Assembly: GCF_000743715.1 (NCBI RefSeq)
Contig: NZ_JQEY01000013.1
Location: 2,443 to 66,442, forward strand
DNA: 64,000 nt
Direction: 5' to 3'
From: Palleronia rufa
GTDB taxonomy: Bacteria > Pseudomonadota > Alphaproteobacteria > Rhodobacterales > Rhodobacteraceae
Under the pieces are notes generated by a model, which saw only the letters and a program-made list of their open reading frames with translations, searched no databases and had not been told where the DNA came from. Positions 38,013 through 47,326 of this stretch are shown here, piece after piece (position 1 is the first letter of the stretch; each line of letters starts with the position of its first letter). A program made the position numbers and the translations under genes.

Positions 38013-38675
38013 CTAGGTGGTCGGGCGGATGACGATCTGCACGCGGCGGTTCTGCGCGCGGCCCTCCGGGGTCAGGTTCGAGGAGATCGGCCGGTTCTCA
38101 CCGTAGCCGACGGTCCGCAGCCGCGCCGCCGGCACGCCGTTCTGGATCAGCGCGGAGGTCACGGACTGGGCGCGCCGTTCCGAAAGGTCCTGGTTGTAGG
38201 CGGCCGAGCCGGTGTTGTCGGTGTGGCCCTGGATCTCGACCGTGGAGGCGTTGTACTTGTTCAGCGACGCGGCCAGCAGGCGCAGGTCGCCGGAGAGGCC
38301 GGGGTTCAGGCTGGCGCTGTCGGTGGCGAAGAGGATGTCCTGCGGCATCCGCACGATCAGCTCTGACCCGGTGTTCTGGATCACGATGCCGTTGCCCAGC
38401 TGGGCGCGCAGTTCCGCCTCCTGCCGGTCGAGGAACGAGCCAACGGCGGCGCCCGATCCCGCGCCGAGCGCGGCACCGACCAGGATGTTGCGATTGCGGT
38501 CGCCCGCGTCTCCGTCGCTGTCGCGCGCGGCCCCCGCCAGGGCGCCCGCGACACCGCCCACGATCGCGCCCGTGCGGGTGCGGTTGGGATCGTTCATCGG
38601 ATCGGTGCTGACGCAGGCGCTGAGGCCCAGTGTGCCGGCCAAGGCCAGCAGGAGCGGTGTCTTGGTGAAAGTCAT
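38013..38675 (-). CDS. OmpA-family outer-membrane lipoprotein
   Basis: A 220-residue lipoprotein. The signal ends in the lipobox LSAC (Cys about residue 21); a Gly-rich segment (AIVGGVAGALAGAARD, ILVGAALGAGSGAAVGSFLD) resembles the glycine-zipper domain of Pal/OmpA-like proteins; the C-terminal OmpA peptidoglycan-binding domain has VEIQGHTDNTGSAAYNQDLS and SERRAQSVTSALIQNGVPAA. It tethers the outer membrane to peptidoglycan. Confidence 0.92.
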   Translation of the reverse strand: MTFTKTPLLLALAGTLGLSACVSTDPMNDPNRTRTGAIVGGVAGALAGAARDSDGDAGDRNRNILVGAALGAGSGAAVGSFLDRQEAELRAQLGNGIVIQNTGSELIVRMPQDILFATDSASLNPGLSGDLRLLAASLNKYNASTVEIQGHTDNTGSAAYNQDLSERRAQSVTSALIQNGVPAARLRTVGYGENRPISSNLTPEGRAQNRRVQIVIRPTT

Positions 38676-38790
38676 GGTGTCCTCTGTCTGTTCGAGACGC
38701 ACATCTCGGGCGCGAGGAATAGGGCATCGCGCGCCACCCCAAAAGCACATCCCCACGATGGGCGCTTTTCCGCCGGTGGCCCAAGGTGGC

Positions 38791-39627
38791 TCAGAACCCG
38801 GTGCGTGCCGCCTCGTCGGCCAGCAGCGCCCGTTTCACCGGCAGGCCCCAGTGGTATCCCCCGAGGCCACCGCTGGCGCGCAGCGCACGGTGGCAGGGCA
38901 CCAGCCACGACACCGGGTTGCGCCCGACGGCGGTGCCCACAGCGCGGTGCGCCCGGGGGTGGCCGATGGCGCGGGCGATGTCGGAATAGGTGGTCACATG
39001 GCCGTCCGGGATCCTCAGGAGGGCCTCCCAGACCTTGATCTGGAACGGCCCGCCCATGAGGTGCAGCCGTGCCGCGCCGCCCCGGGCGAGTGCGGCGGCA
39101 TGGGGGGCGATGGCGGCCGGGTCGCGGGTATACCGCGCCCTGGGCCAGCGCGCGGTGAGGTCTGTCAGGGCGGCCTCGGTGCCCACGGACTCCGAAAACG
39201 CCAGACCGGCGATGCCACGGGGACTGGCCATGAGGATCATCGGGCCGAACGGTCCCGGCACCTCGTCCCAGGTCAGGGCAAGCCCCGCGCCGCGGCGGGC
39301 GTAGTCGCCGGGGCTCATCGCCTCCCAGCGCAGGAACAGATCGTGCAGCCGGCCCGATCCCGACAGCCCCACCGCATCGGCCGTGGCCAGCGTGGTGTGG
39401 CGCGACTCCAGCAGCGCCTTGGCATGGCCCAGCGTCAGGTACTGCTGGAACCGCTTGGGCGACACGCCCGCCCAGCGCGAGAACAGGCGCTGGAAATGGG
39501 CCGGGCTGAGGCCCATCTCGGCGGCGATGTCCTCAAGGCTCAGGTCGCGGCCCCGGTCGAGCCGGTCGATGGCGCGGCGCATGAGCTGCCAGTGATAGCG
39601 GGTGTCGGGATCCGGTGTCATGTCCAT
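38791..39627 (-). CDS. AraC-type HTH fused to methylated-DNA-protein cysteine methyltransferase
   Basis: A 278-residue two-domain protein. The N-terminal part (about 15-110) is an AraC HTH (LSLEDIAAEMGLSPAHFQRL, FSRWAGVSPKRFQQYL), the C-terminal part (about 125-278) the Ada/Ogt methyltransferase with PFQIKVWEALLRIP, GHVTTYSDIARAIGHPRAHR and the acceptor Cys about 245 in SWLVPCHRALRASGG. It lacks the zinc-binding phosphotriester domain of E. coli Ada, so it repairs O6-alkylguanine and may regulate, but the classical Ada switch is absent. Confidence 0.93.
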   Translation of the reverse strand: MDMTPDPDTRYHWQLMRRAIDRLDRGRDLSLEDIAAEMGLSPAHFQRLFSRWAGVSPKRFQQYLTLGHAKALLESRHTTLATADAVGLSGSGRLHDLFLRWEAMSPGDYARRGAGLALTWDEVPGPFGPMILMASPRGIAGLAFSESVGTEAALTDLTARWPRARYTRDPAAIAPHAAALARGGAARLHLMGGPFQIKVWEALLRIPDGHVTTYSDIARAIGHPRAHRAVGTAVGRNPVSWLVPCHRALRASGGLGGYHWGLPVKRALLADEAARTGF

Positions 39628-39735
39628 GCCGTCGACCCTATTATGCGGCGCGCGCACGCGCGACCCGAAGCTTGCGCAATCGGGACCCGGCGACCGGCTT
39701 GCCAGGGGGCGACGCCGCGGGCAAGAGGGACCGCG

Positions 39736-40380
39736 ATGGCCAAGCCGCTTCCATACCAGACCCAGGTCGAGGTCTTCCGACGCTTTCACGCCGCCGCGCC
39801 GGAGCCCGAAGGCGAGCTGGAGCACGTCAACGCCTATACGCTGGTGGTGGCCGTGGCCCTGTCGGCCCAGGCGACGGACGCGGGCGTGAACAAGGCCACG
39901 CGCGCGCTCTTCCAGGTGGCCGACACGCCGCAGAAGATGCTGGCGCTGGGAGAGGACGGGCTGACCGCGCATATCAAGACCATCGGCCTGTTCCGCCAGA
40001 AGGCGAAGAACGTCATCCGGCTCAGCCGGATCCTGGTCGACGAGCACGCCGGAGAGGTGCCCGCGTCGCGCGCCGCGCTGGAGGCGCTGCCGGGGGTGGG
40101 GCGCAAGACCGCCAACGTGGTGCTGAACATGTGGTGGCGGCATCCAGCGCAGGCCGTGGACACGCATATCTTTCGCGTCGGCAACCGCACCCGGATCGCG
40201 CCCGGCCGGGATGTGGTGGCGGTGGAGCGCGCGCTGGAGGACAACGTGCCGGCGCCCTACCAGCTTCATGCCCATCACTGGCTGATCCTGCACGGGCGCT
40301 ACGTCTGCACCGCCCGCAAACCGAAATGCCCGGTCTGTCTGATCCGGGACCTGTGCCCCTATCCGGAGAAGACCGAATGA
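39736..40380 (+). CDS. nth: Endonuclease III
   Basis: A 214-residue bifunctional DNA glycosylase/AP lyase for oxidised pyrimidines. It has the helix-hairpin-helix LEALPGVGRKTANVVLNMWW with catalytic Lys/Asp (AVDTHIFRVGNR), and the iron-sulphur pattern C-x6-C-x2-C-x5-C in CTARKPKCPVCLIRDLC. Its stop overlaps the adenosine kinase ATG. Confidence 0.96.
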   Translation: MAKPLPYQTQVEVFRRFHAAAPEPEGELEHVNAYTLVVAVALSAQATDAGVNKATRALFQVADTPQKMLALGEDGLTAHIKTIGLFRQKAKNVIRLSRILVDEHAGEVPASRAALEALPGVGRKTANVVLNMWWRHPAQAVDTHIFRVGNRTRIAPGRDVVAVERALEDNVPAPYQLHAHHWLILHGRYVCTARKPKCPVCLIRDLCPYPEKTE

Positions 40381-41357
40381 CCAAGGTAATCGGCATCGGC
40401 AATGCCATCGTCGATGTGATCGCGCGGGCCGAGGATACGTTCCTCGACCACATGGGGATCGAGAAAGGGATCATGCAGCTGATCGAGCGCGAGCGGGCGG
40501 AACTGCTCTATGCCGCCATGGACGGCCGGGTGGAGACGCCCGGCGGGTCCGTCGCCAACACCATCGCCGGTCTGGGGCGTCTCGGGGTGGATGCGGCGTT
40601 CGTCGGCAAGGTCCGGGACGACGCGCTGGGCCGCGGCTATGCGCAGGGCATGGAGGCGGACGGGATCGGTTTTCCCAACCCGCCCGTGAAAGGCGCGCCG
40701 CTGCCCACCTCCCGCAGCATGATCTTCGTCTCCCCGGACGGCGAGCGCTCGATGAACACCTATCTCGGGGCCGGCGCGGATCTGGGCGCGGAGGACGTGG
40801 CGCCGGACACGTTCGCAGAGGGCGGGCTGGTGTTCCTCGAAGGGTATCTCTTCGACAAGGAGGAGGGCAAGTCGGCGTTCCGCCATGCCGCGCGGCTGAT
40901 GCACGCGGCGGGCGGGCAGGCGGCGATCACCCTTTCGGACCCGTTCTGCACCGAGCGTCACCGCGACGATTTCCAGGCCCTCATCGCCGGTGAGATGGAC
41001 GTGACGATCGGCAACCAGGAGGAATGGACGACGCTCTACGGGACCGACCTGGATGACGCGCTGGCCCGCGCGGCCCGGGCCTGCCGGACCGTGGTCTGCA
41101 CCCGCTCCGGCGCCTCCGTCGTGATCGTCCGGGACGGCGCGCGGGTCGAGGTGCCGGTGAACCGGGTGGTGCCGGTGGATGCGACCGGGGCGGGAGATCA
41201 GTTCGCCGCCGGGTTCCTTTACGGGCTGGTCACGGGCCGCGACATGGAGACCGCGGGGCGCATGGGCGTGGCCTGCGCGGCAGAGGTGATCGGTCACATG
41301 GGACCGCGCCCAGAGGCCGACATGGCCGCGCGGTTCCGCGACATGGGACTGGTCTGA
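40377..41357 (+). CDS. Adenosine kinase, PfkB family
   Basis: A 326-residue ribokinase-fold kinase. N-terminal GIGNAIVDVIARAEDTFLDH, substrate loop GGSVANTIAGLGRLG and the C-terminal catalytic PVDATGAGDQFAAGFLYGL (DxTGAGD) identify it; the GNAIVDV start is typical of the adenosine kinase branch. It makes AMP from adenosine, so links to the AMP nucleosidase at 1.6 kb in purine salvage, by function only. Overlaps nth by 4 nt. Confidence 0.92.
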   Translation: MTKVIGIGNAIVDVIARAEDTFLDHMGIEKGIMQLIERERAELLYAAMDGRVETPGGSVANTIAGLGRLGVDAAFVGKVRDDALGRGYAQGMEADGIGFPNPPVKGAPLPTSRSMIFVSPDGERSMNTYLGAGADLGAEDVAPDTFAEGGLVFLEGYLFDKEEGKSAFRHAARLMHAAGGQAAITLSDPFCTERHRDDFQALIAGEMDVTIGNQEEWTTLYGTDLDDALARAARACRTVVCTRSGASVVIVRDGARVEVPVNRVVPVDATGAGDQFAAGFLYGLVTGRDMETAGRMGVACAAEVIGHMGPRPEADMAARFRDMGLV

Positions 41358-41870
41358 CAGCGGCCGGCCGCATTCCGGTCCGGGCCGATGGCCTGTCGCC
41401 GGGTGCCCTGACAGCGTGCGCGGCAGGTTGGGTGGCGGCATCGCAGAGCCGGCGCGCCCGCCGGCCCGGGCGCCGATGGACGCCCCGCACGCGGACGCCG
41501 AAGGCTGGAGCCTTGCCCTCCGGCGCAGGCAAGGCGGAGCGTGGAGATCGGCGGCCCCATCGCCGCGACACGGCAGGCGGGGCTTCGCAAGGGTCGGCCC
41601 TGAGAAGGCCCGCGCGTGCTCCTGCGACCCCGGCACCTGTTCGCCGGGGCCGGCCGGACCCGATATTCCGCGCGGGGAAGAGCCCGAAGCGGCGCACCCG
41701 CGCCGGCACTTCGTCCGGACACGCCAGGATCCGCCGCAGCCGCGGTGACCGTCGAGGCGCCTCCCAACTCGAACTCTCGGCCACCGCTCCTGGATCCGAT
41801 GCGCGGGACGGCCGTCGGACCGGTGCGGGGCCTGCGCCGCAATCGCCTTACCCGGGCGGGATGGGCCCGG
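41358..41870. other. Gene-free stretch of about 510 bp between convergent genes
   Basis: The adenosine kinase and pxpA genes converge here. Several frames are open because of GC content but none has a ribosome site or recognisable protein. A small inverted repeat CCTTGCC/GGCAAGG lies near 41512-41535. I see nothing else. Confidence 0.5.
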
Positions 41871-42626
41871 TCAGAACCGCGCGATCGTCACCCCGTCGCG
41901 TTCCAGCCGCGCGCGGAGGGTGCGGGCGGCGGCGACGGCCGACGGCTCGTCGCCGTGCAGGCAGATCGTGTCGATCCGGGTCTCGATGCGGGTGCCTCTC
42001 GCGGTGACGATGGCACCCTCCCGGACCATGGTGGACATCCGCTCGGCGGCCTCGTCGGCATCGGTGATCATGGCGCCCGGCAGGCCGCGCGGGATCAGCG
42101 TGCCGTCCTCGGCATAGCCCCGGTCGGCGAAGATCTCGGCGGCATAGGCGCACCCCAGCGCCTTCGCGGCCTCTTCCATGGGGGTCGCGGCCAGGACCAT
42201 GATGATGAGGTCGGGATCGACCTCCAGCGCCGCGGCATAGGCGGCGCGGGCCATCTCCGCATCGGCCATCGCCATGTTCGACAGCGCGCCGTGCAGCTTG
42301 AGATGGCGGACCGTTCCGCCCGCCGCCCGCGCCATGCCCTGAGCCGCGCCCAGCTGGTACTGGACCATGCGCGCCATGCTGGCGGTCTCCATCCTCATCT
42401 GCCGGCGGCCGAAGCCCTGCAGGTCGGGAAATCCCGGATGCGCGCCGATGCCGACGCCATTCGCCACCGCGCGGGCCATCGTCGCGGCCATGGTGTCCCA
42501 GTCGCCGGCGTGGAAGCCGCAGGCGATGTTGGCCGAGGTCACCACGTCGAGAAGCGCTGCGTCGTCGCCCATGCGCCAGGGGCCGAATCCCTCTCCCATG
42601 TCCGAGTTCAGATCGACGCTGGTCAT
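41871..42626 (-). CDS. pxpA: 5-oxoprolinase subunit A (LamB/YcsF family)
   Basis: A 251-residue protein. VDLNSDMGEGFGPW, SANIACGFHAGDWDTM, GIGAHPGFPDLQGFGRRQM and VRHLKLHGALSNMA are diagnostic. PxpABC together hydrolyse 5-oxoproline to glutamate with ATP. ATG 42626 overlaps the pxpC stop by 4 nt, placing it third in the pxpB-pxpC-pxpA unit. Confidence 0.96.
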   Translation of the reverse strand: MTSVDLNSDMGEGFGPWRMGDDAALLDVVTSANIACGFHAGDWDTMAATMARAVANGVGIGAHPGFPDLQGFGRRQMRMETASMARMVQYQLGAAQGMARAAGGTVRHLKLHGALSNMAMADAEMARAAYAAALEVDPDLIIMVLAATPMEEAAKALGCAYAAEIFADRGYAEDGTLIPRGLPGAMITDADEAAERMSTMVREGAIVTARGTRIETRIDTICLHGDEPSAVAAARTLRARLERDGVTIARF

Positions 42627-43642
42627 GGGTCGGGCTCCTGTCCTTCTGGGCGGCCGGCGGTGACGCCGGAGATGAGCTGGTAGCGGCCGAGGTCGCGGAT
42701 GTCGCGCGGGTCGCGGGTCAGGCGGCGGACCTTGCCGCGCAGCGCCGCCAGCAGGCGGTCGTCGGACAGGTGGTCGCGCATCGCCTCTTCGCGGGTCACG
42801 AAGCGGAACCGCAGCGCGGCGCCCGGCGGGGCCTGGAGCGCGCGCGGCAGGTCCATGGGCACGACGGCGCCGATCCGGGGATAGCCGCCGGTGGTCTGGC
42901 ATTCCGGCCCCAGCAGGTAGGGCCTGCCCTCGCCGGTCATCTGGATGTCGCCGGGGCGGGCGATCTCGGACAGCAGCGACAGCTGCCCGTCGGTGGCGAA
43001 GGGCGCGCCGTCGTGATCGAGGCGCACGCCCTGGCGGTTGCCCTGCGGCGCGCGGACGAAGGCGGTGTCCTGGAACCGCGCGATGTCCTTGGCCGAGAAC
43101 AGCGCGGTATGGGCCGACGGCAGGATGCGCAGCGTGCCGCCCGCAAAGCGCGCCCCGGCGTCCAGCACCCGGTCCGTCCGTCCGGCGGTGTCGTCGCCGA
43201 GCGGCAGGTCGTCGCCGCTGTCGAGCGCGCGTCCCAGGCCGGCGGCAAGATGCGCGGCGCGGCTGCCCAGGCGGATCGCGGTGTCGATGCCGCCCCCGAA
43301 CGACAGATAGCCGTAGCCGCCCCCGGCAGGGCTGACCGACAGGGTCTGCCCCTGCGCGACAGCGTGCACGGCGTGCCAGGTCAGCGGGTCACCGTCGAGC
43401 CTGGCGGTCATCGGCGTGCCGGTCAGCGCCAGCCGGGCGGGCCGGTCGAAGCGGATCGTGGCCGGAACGGGCGGCAGCTCGATCGCGGCGGTGGGGTCCT
43501 GGTCCAGAAGCGCCGCGGCCTCCAGGATCGCCAGCCGGTCGGCGGCACCGCCCCGCGACAGGCCCTGCGCGATATAGCCGCCCCGGCCCAGATCCTGGAC
43601 CGTGGCGCCGGGACCGATGCGGGCGACGGTCAGGCCGGTCAT
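42623..43642 (-). CDS. pxpC: 5-oxoprolinase subunit C (biotin-dependent carboxyltransferase-like)
   Basis: A 339-residue KipA-like protein. VARIGPGATVQDLGRGGYIA, GLSRGGAADRLAILEAAALL, YGYLSFGGGIDTAIRLGSRA and GYPRIGAVVPMDLPRAL match. Overlaps pxpB by 4 nt. Confidence 0.95.
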   Translation of the reverse strand: MTGLTVARIGPGATVQDLGRGGYIAQGLSRGGAADRLAILEAAALLDQDPTAAIELPPVPATIRFDRPARLALTGTPMTARLDGDPLTWHAVHAVAQGQTLSVSPAGGGYGYLSFGGGIDTAIRLGSRAAHLAAGLGRALDSGDDLPLGDDTAGRTDRVLDAGARFAGGTLRILPSAHTALFSAKDIARFQDTAFVRAPQGNRQGVRLDHDGAPFATDGQLSLLSEIARPGDIQMTGEGRPYLLGPECQTTGGYPRIGAVVPMDLPRALQAPPGAALRFRFVTREEAMRDHLSDDRLLAALRGKVRRLTRDPRDIRDLGRYQLISGVTAGRPEGQEPDP

Positions 43643-44457
43643 TCCGCGATCTCCACGATCTCGACGCCGCCATCCGGGGGCGAAAGCGCGTCCAGATCCG
43701 CCGCGGACACGGGCCGCAGCCGGATCTCATCGCCCGGCGCGATGGCGATGGGGCGGTCGGGATCGTCGGGGCGGAAGCCGTGGAACCGGGTCATGGCGAC
43801 CTGGTTCCAGCCGGTGGGCCCGGACGTGGCGAAGACGATGGCCTGCCGCACCGCGACCACCACCGCACCGGTCGGCACCCGGGTCAGGTCCGTCCGGCGG
43901 GCGATGTCCCAGGCCGGCGGCAGGTCCCCCAGATAGGCCTGGCCCGGCGCGTAGCCCAGCGCGAGCGCGCGCAGCGGGTCGGCGCAGAGCTGCGCGATGG
44001 CCGCATCGCGGGATATCCCAACGGCTGCGGCCACGTCGTCCAGGCGCGGGGCGTGGTCGCCGTCGAAACAGGCGGGAATGGTGAAGCGGCGGCGGCCGGC
44101 GGGCAGGGGGGCGTCGCGCCAGTCGCGGCTGTCCAGCAGGTCGGCCGCGCGGTCGCGGAGCCCGTCATAGGCGGTCCGCCCGGGATCGAAGGTCAGGTAG
44201 GCCGAGGCGAGCGAGGTCGCCGTCTCCGTCACCCCGTCCCAGCCTTCGGCATCCACCGCCGCGCGGAACGCCAGGGCGGCGCGGTTCGCCGCCTCGTCCA
44301 GCGAATCGGCGAAGGTGACCAGCAGGCCGTCCAGCCCCAGCGGCGTCAGGCGCGGCGGGGCGGACGGGCCGGAAAGGGCCGAAGGATCGGGCAAGGGACG
44401 CTCCGGGCGCGGAGGATTTGACTTGCCAAGGGTTTCTCCGTCACGTGGGATTGTCAA
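43639..44457 (-). CDS. pxpB: 5-oxoprolinase subunit B (KipI-like)
   Basis: A protein of up to 272 residues. TPLGLDGLLVTFADSLDEAA, PACFDGDHAPRLDDVAAAVG, LALGYAPGQAYLGDLPPAWD and AVVVAVRQAIVFATSGPTGW match KipI/PxpB. The first 40 or so residues are low-complexity; the true start may be internal (for example TTG 44394). First gene of the pxpBCA unit, divergent from the TRAP transporter. Confidence 0.93.
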   Translation of the reverse strand: MTIPRDGETLGKSNPPRPERPLPDPSALSGPSAPPRLTPLGLDGLLVTFADSLDEAANRAALAFRAAVDAEGWDGVTETATSLASAYLTFDPGRTAYDGLRDRAADLLDSRDWRDAPLPAGRRRFTIPACFDGDHAPRLDDVAAAVGISRDAAIAQLCADPLRALALGYAPGQAYLGDLPPAWDIARRTDLTRVPTGAVVVAVRQAIVFATSGPTGWNQVAMTRFHGFRPDDPDRPIAIAPGDEIRLRPVSAADLDALSPPDGGVEIVEIAE

Positions 44458-44534
44458 ACGGGAATGCCCCGGCCAGTCCGGACGCAGCCCGCAACAGCCG
44501 AACCAACCGGCGCCACACGAAGGGAGACCACCCC

Positions 44535-45497
44535 ATGAGCCTTACCGTAAGACTGGCCGCACTGGCCGCCTGCCTTGCCGTTCCCGCCACCGCCCAGACC
44601 TGGGACATGCCGACGCCCTATGGCGACGGCATCTTCCACACCCAGAACGCGCGCGCGTTCGCCGCCGACGTCAAGGAGGCCACCGGAGGCGCGCTGGAAC
44701 TGACCGTCCATTCGGCCGGATCGCTGTTCCCGCACGAAGAGATCAAGGGCGCGGTGCGCTCCATGCAGGTGCCGATCGGGGAATTCTTCCTGTCCCGCCT
44801 GTCGAACGAGGATCCGGCCTACGGGCTCGACAGCCAGCCGTTCCTGGCCACCTCCTACGAGCAGGCCGAGGCGCTGTGGCAGGCGCAGAAACCCGTCATC
44901 ACCGACCTTCTGGCCGAGCAGGGGCTGATGCCGCTCTACGCGGTGCCATGGCCGCCCCAGGGGCTCTATACCAACGGCGAGATCGCCACCGTGGCGGATC
45001 TGAACGGTCTGCGGTTCCGCGCCTACAACGCCCAGCTGGAAGAGTTCGCCGGCGCCGCCGGCGCCTCCCCCGTGCAGGTCGAGGCGCCCGACATCCCGCA
45101 GGCGTTCTCCACCGGCCAGGTGGAGGCGATGATCACCTCGCCCTCCACGGGCGTGAATTCCAAGGCATGGGATTTCCTGACCCATTACACGCCGATCAAC
45201 GCCTGGCTGCCGAAGAACATCGTGGTGGTGAACCAGCGCATGTTCGACCGCCTGCCGCAGGACCAGCAGCAGGCGCTTCTGGACGCCGCCGCGGCCGCCG
45301 AGACGCGCGGCCGCGAGATGTCGATGCGGGAGGCCGAGGAGATGACCCAGGCGCTGGCCGACAACGGCATCACCGTCTACGAGCCGTCCGATGAGCTGCT
45401 GTCCGGGCTGCAGCAGATCGGCGACCAGATGCTGTCCGAGCTGCGGGCGAATGCCGGGCAAGAGACCGTCGCGATCCTCGACAGCTTCCAGAACTGA
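44535..45497 (+). CDS. dctP: TRAP transporter substrate-binding protein, DctP type
   Basis: A 320-residue periplasmic binding protein. Signal peptide MSLTVRLAALAACLAVPATA, then DctP-family landmarks HTQNARAFAADVKEATGGAL, FLSRLSNEDPAYGLDSQPFL, LNGLRFRAYNAQLEEFAGAA (carboxylate-binding Arg region) and QAFSTGQVEAMITSPST. Its divergence from pxpBCA suggests 5-oxoproline as ligand. AGGGAG ribosome site. Confidence 0.95.
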   Translation: MSLTVRLAALAACLAVPATAQTWDMPTPYGDGIFHTQNARAFAADVKEATGGALELTVHSAGSLFPHEEIKGAVRSMQVPIGEFFLSRLSNEDPAYGLDSQPFLATSYEQAEALWQAQKPVITDLLAEQGLMPLYAVPWPPQGLYTNGEIATVADLNGLRFRAYNAQLEEFAGAAGASPVQVEAPDIPQAFSTGQVEAMITSPSTGVNSKAWDFLTHYTPINAWLPKNIVVVNQRMFDRLPQDQQQALLDAAAAAETRGREMSMREAEEMTQALADNGITVYEPSDELLSGLQQIGDQMLSELRANAGQETVAILDSFQN

Positions 45498-46021
45498 TGC
45501 GGCGCGCGCTGGACGCGACCTATGCGGCGGCCGGGTGGGCCGCCGCGCTGTGCATCCTGGGGATCGCGGTGATCGTGTCGGCGCAGGTGGCGCTGAACGC
45601 GACCGCCCGGCTGCTGGGGCCGCAGGCCACGGCGACGATCCCCTCCTACGCGGATTTCTCCGGCTTCGCGCTGGCGGCGGCGACGTTCCTGGCGCTGGCG
45701 CCCACGCTTCGGGCGGGGGTGCATATCCGGGTCAATCTGATGATCCGGCGGCTGGGTCCGCGTGCGGCGCGGGCGCTGGAGCTTCCGACCCTGCTTCTGG
45801 CGGCCGCCGTGGCGGGCTATGCGACCTGGTACGCGGGCGTGACCACGTGGGAAAGCTGGCGCTACGGCGACACCTCTCCGGGCATGGTGCCGGTGCCGCT
45901 GTGGATCCCGCAGGTCTTCATGGTGGCCGGGCTGGGGCTGCTCTGCGTGGCGCTCATCGACACGTTCATCGAGGCGCTTTCGTCCGACGGCCCGGTCGTG
46001 TCGGACGCCGGGGACATGTGA
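45497..46021 (+). CDS. dctQ: TRAP transporter small permease, DctQ type
   Basis: A 174-residue, four-helix membrane subunit (LCILGIAVIVSAQVALNATA, FSGFALAAATFLALAPTLRA, LELPTLLLAAAVAGYATWYA, VPLWIPQVFMVAGLGLLCVA). It begins in the stop codon of dctP (1-nt overlap), a sign of tight coupling. Confidence 0.93.
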   Translation: MRRALDATYAAAGWAAALCILGIAVIVSAQVALNATARLLGPQATATIPSYADFSGFALAAATFLALAPTLRAGVHIRVNLMIRRLGPRAARALELPTLLLAAAVAGYATWYAGVTTWESWRYGDTSPGMVPVPLWIPQVFMVAGLGLLCVALIDTFIEALSSDGPVVSDAGDM

Positions 46022-46024
46022 GCC

Positions 46025-47326
46025 ATGGGCGATCCGGCGATCTTCGGCATCCTGCTGACCGTGCTCATCGTGCTGCTGGCCTCCGGTCTCTGGGTGGCGC
46101 TGTCGCTTCTGGTCATGGCGCTGACGGCGATGGTGTTCTTCACCAACGCGCCGGCGGGGCTGGTCATGGCGACCACGCTCTGGGGCAATTCGCACAGCTG
46201 GCCGCTGGCGGCGCTGCCGCTGTTCATCCTGATGGGAGAGATCCTGCTGCGCTCCAGGCTGTCGGACGACATGTTCTCCGGGCTGGCCCCCTGGCTCACC
46301 CGCGCGCCGGGGCGGCTGCTGCACGTCAACATCCTGGGCTGCGCGATCTTCGCCGCGGTCTCCGGCTCTTCCGCCGCGACGGCGGCGACCATCGGCAAGA
46401 TGAGCGTGCCGGAACTGACTTCGCGCGGCTACCCCGAAAGCCTGGTGCTGGGCACGCTGGCGGGATCGGCCACGCTGGGTCTGCTGATCCCGCCGTCGAT
46501 CATCCTGATCGTCTATGGCGTGGCGACCGAGCAATCCATCGCCCGGCTGTTCGTGGCGGGCATCCTGCCCGGAGCGATGCTGGTGGCGATGTTCGCCGGC
46601 TACGTGGCGATCCGGGCATGGATGGACCCCGACCTGATCCCGGGAGAGGCGGGCGAATACACCTTGCGCGAAAAGCTGGTCGCCGCGCGCCGGCTGATCC
46701 CGGTGTTCCTGCTGATCCTGGGGGTGATCGGGTCGATCTATTCGGGCATCGCGTCGCCCACCGATGCGGCGGCGGTGGGGGTCGTGCTGTCGGTGATCCT
46801 GGCGGCCTCCACCGGCGGCTTCGGGTTCGCCGATTTCCGCGACGCGCTCATGGGGGCGACCATGACCTCGTGCATGATCGCCTTCATCCTGCTGGGCGCG
46901 GCCTATCTGTCCATCGCCATGGGCTTCACCGGCATCCCGCGCAACCTGGCCGCCTGGATCGGCACGTTCGAGCTGGGCCGCTACGGGCTTCTGGCGGTGC
47001 TGATGGTGTTCTTCGTGATCCTGGGCTGCTTTCTGGACGGGATCAGCCTGGTGGTGCTGACCACCTCCATCGTCCTGCCCATGGTCGAGGCGCAGGGGAT
47101 CGACCCGTTGTGGTTCGGCATCTTCCTGGTGCTGGTGGTGGAGATGAGCCAGATCACCCCCCCCGTGGGGTTCAACCTCTTCGTCATCCAGGGTCTGACC
47201 GGCATCGACATCCTGCGCGTGGCCCGCGCGGCGCTGCCGTTCTTCCTGCTGCTGCTGCTGGGCGCCGCGCTCATCACCGTGTTTCCGTCCATCGTCACCG
47301 TCCTGCCGGACGCGATGGGCAACTGA
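46025..47326 (+). CDS. dctM: TRAP transporter large permease, DctM type
   Basis: A 433-residue polytopic permease. GNSHSWPLAALPLFILMGEI, SGSSAATAATIGKMSVPELT, GLLIPPSIILIVYGVATEQS and QITPPVGFNLFVIQGLTG are typical DctM motifs. It is preceded by dctQ after 3 nt and followed by bciA with a TGATG overlap. Confidence 0.96.
   Translation: MGDPAIFGILLTVLIVLLASGLWVALSLLVMALTAMVFFTNAPAGLVMATTLWGNSHSWPLAALPLFILMGEILLRSRLSDDMFSGLAPWLTRAPGRLLHVNILGCAIFAAVSGSSAATAATIGKMSVPELTSRGYPESLVLGTLAGSATLGLLIPPSIILIVYGVATEQSIARLFVAGILPGAMLVAMFAGYVAIRAWMDPDLIPGEAGEYTLREKLVAARRLIPVFLLILGVIGSIYSGIASPTDAAAVGVVLSVILAASTGGFGFADFRDALMGATMTSCMIAFILLGAAYLSIAMGFTGIPRNLAAWIGTFELGRYGLLAVLMVFFVILGCFLDGISLVVLTTSIVLPMVEAQGIDPLWFGIFLVLVVEMSQITPPVGFNLFVIQGLTGIDILRVARAALPFFLLLLLGAALITVFPSIVTVLPDAMGN

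Noticed and set aside
41416-41748. A gene in the spacer between adenosine kinase and pxpA
   Set aside because: Three overlapping frames are equally open, none with a ribosome site or recognised sequence.
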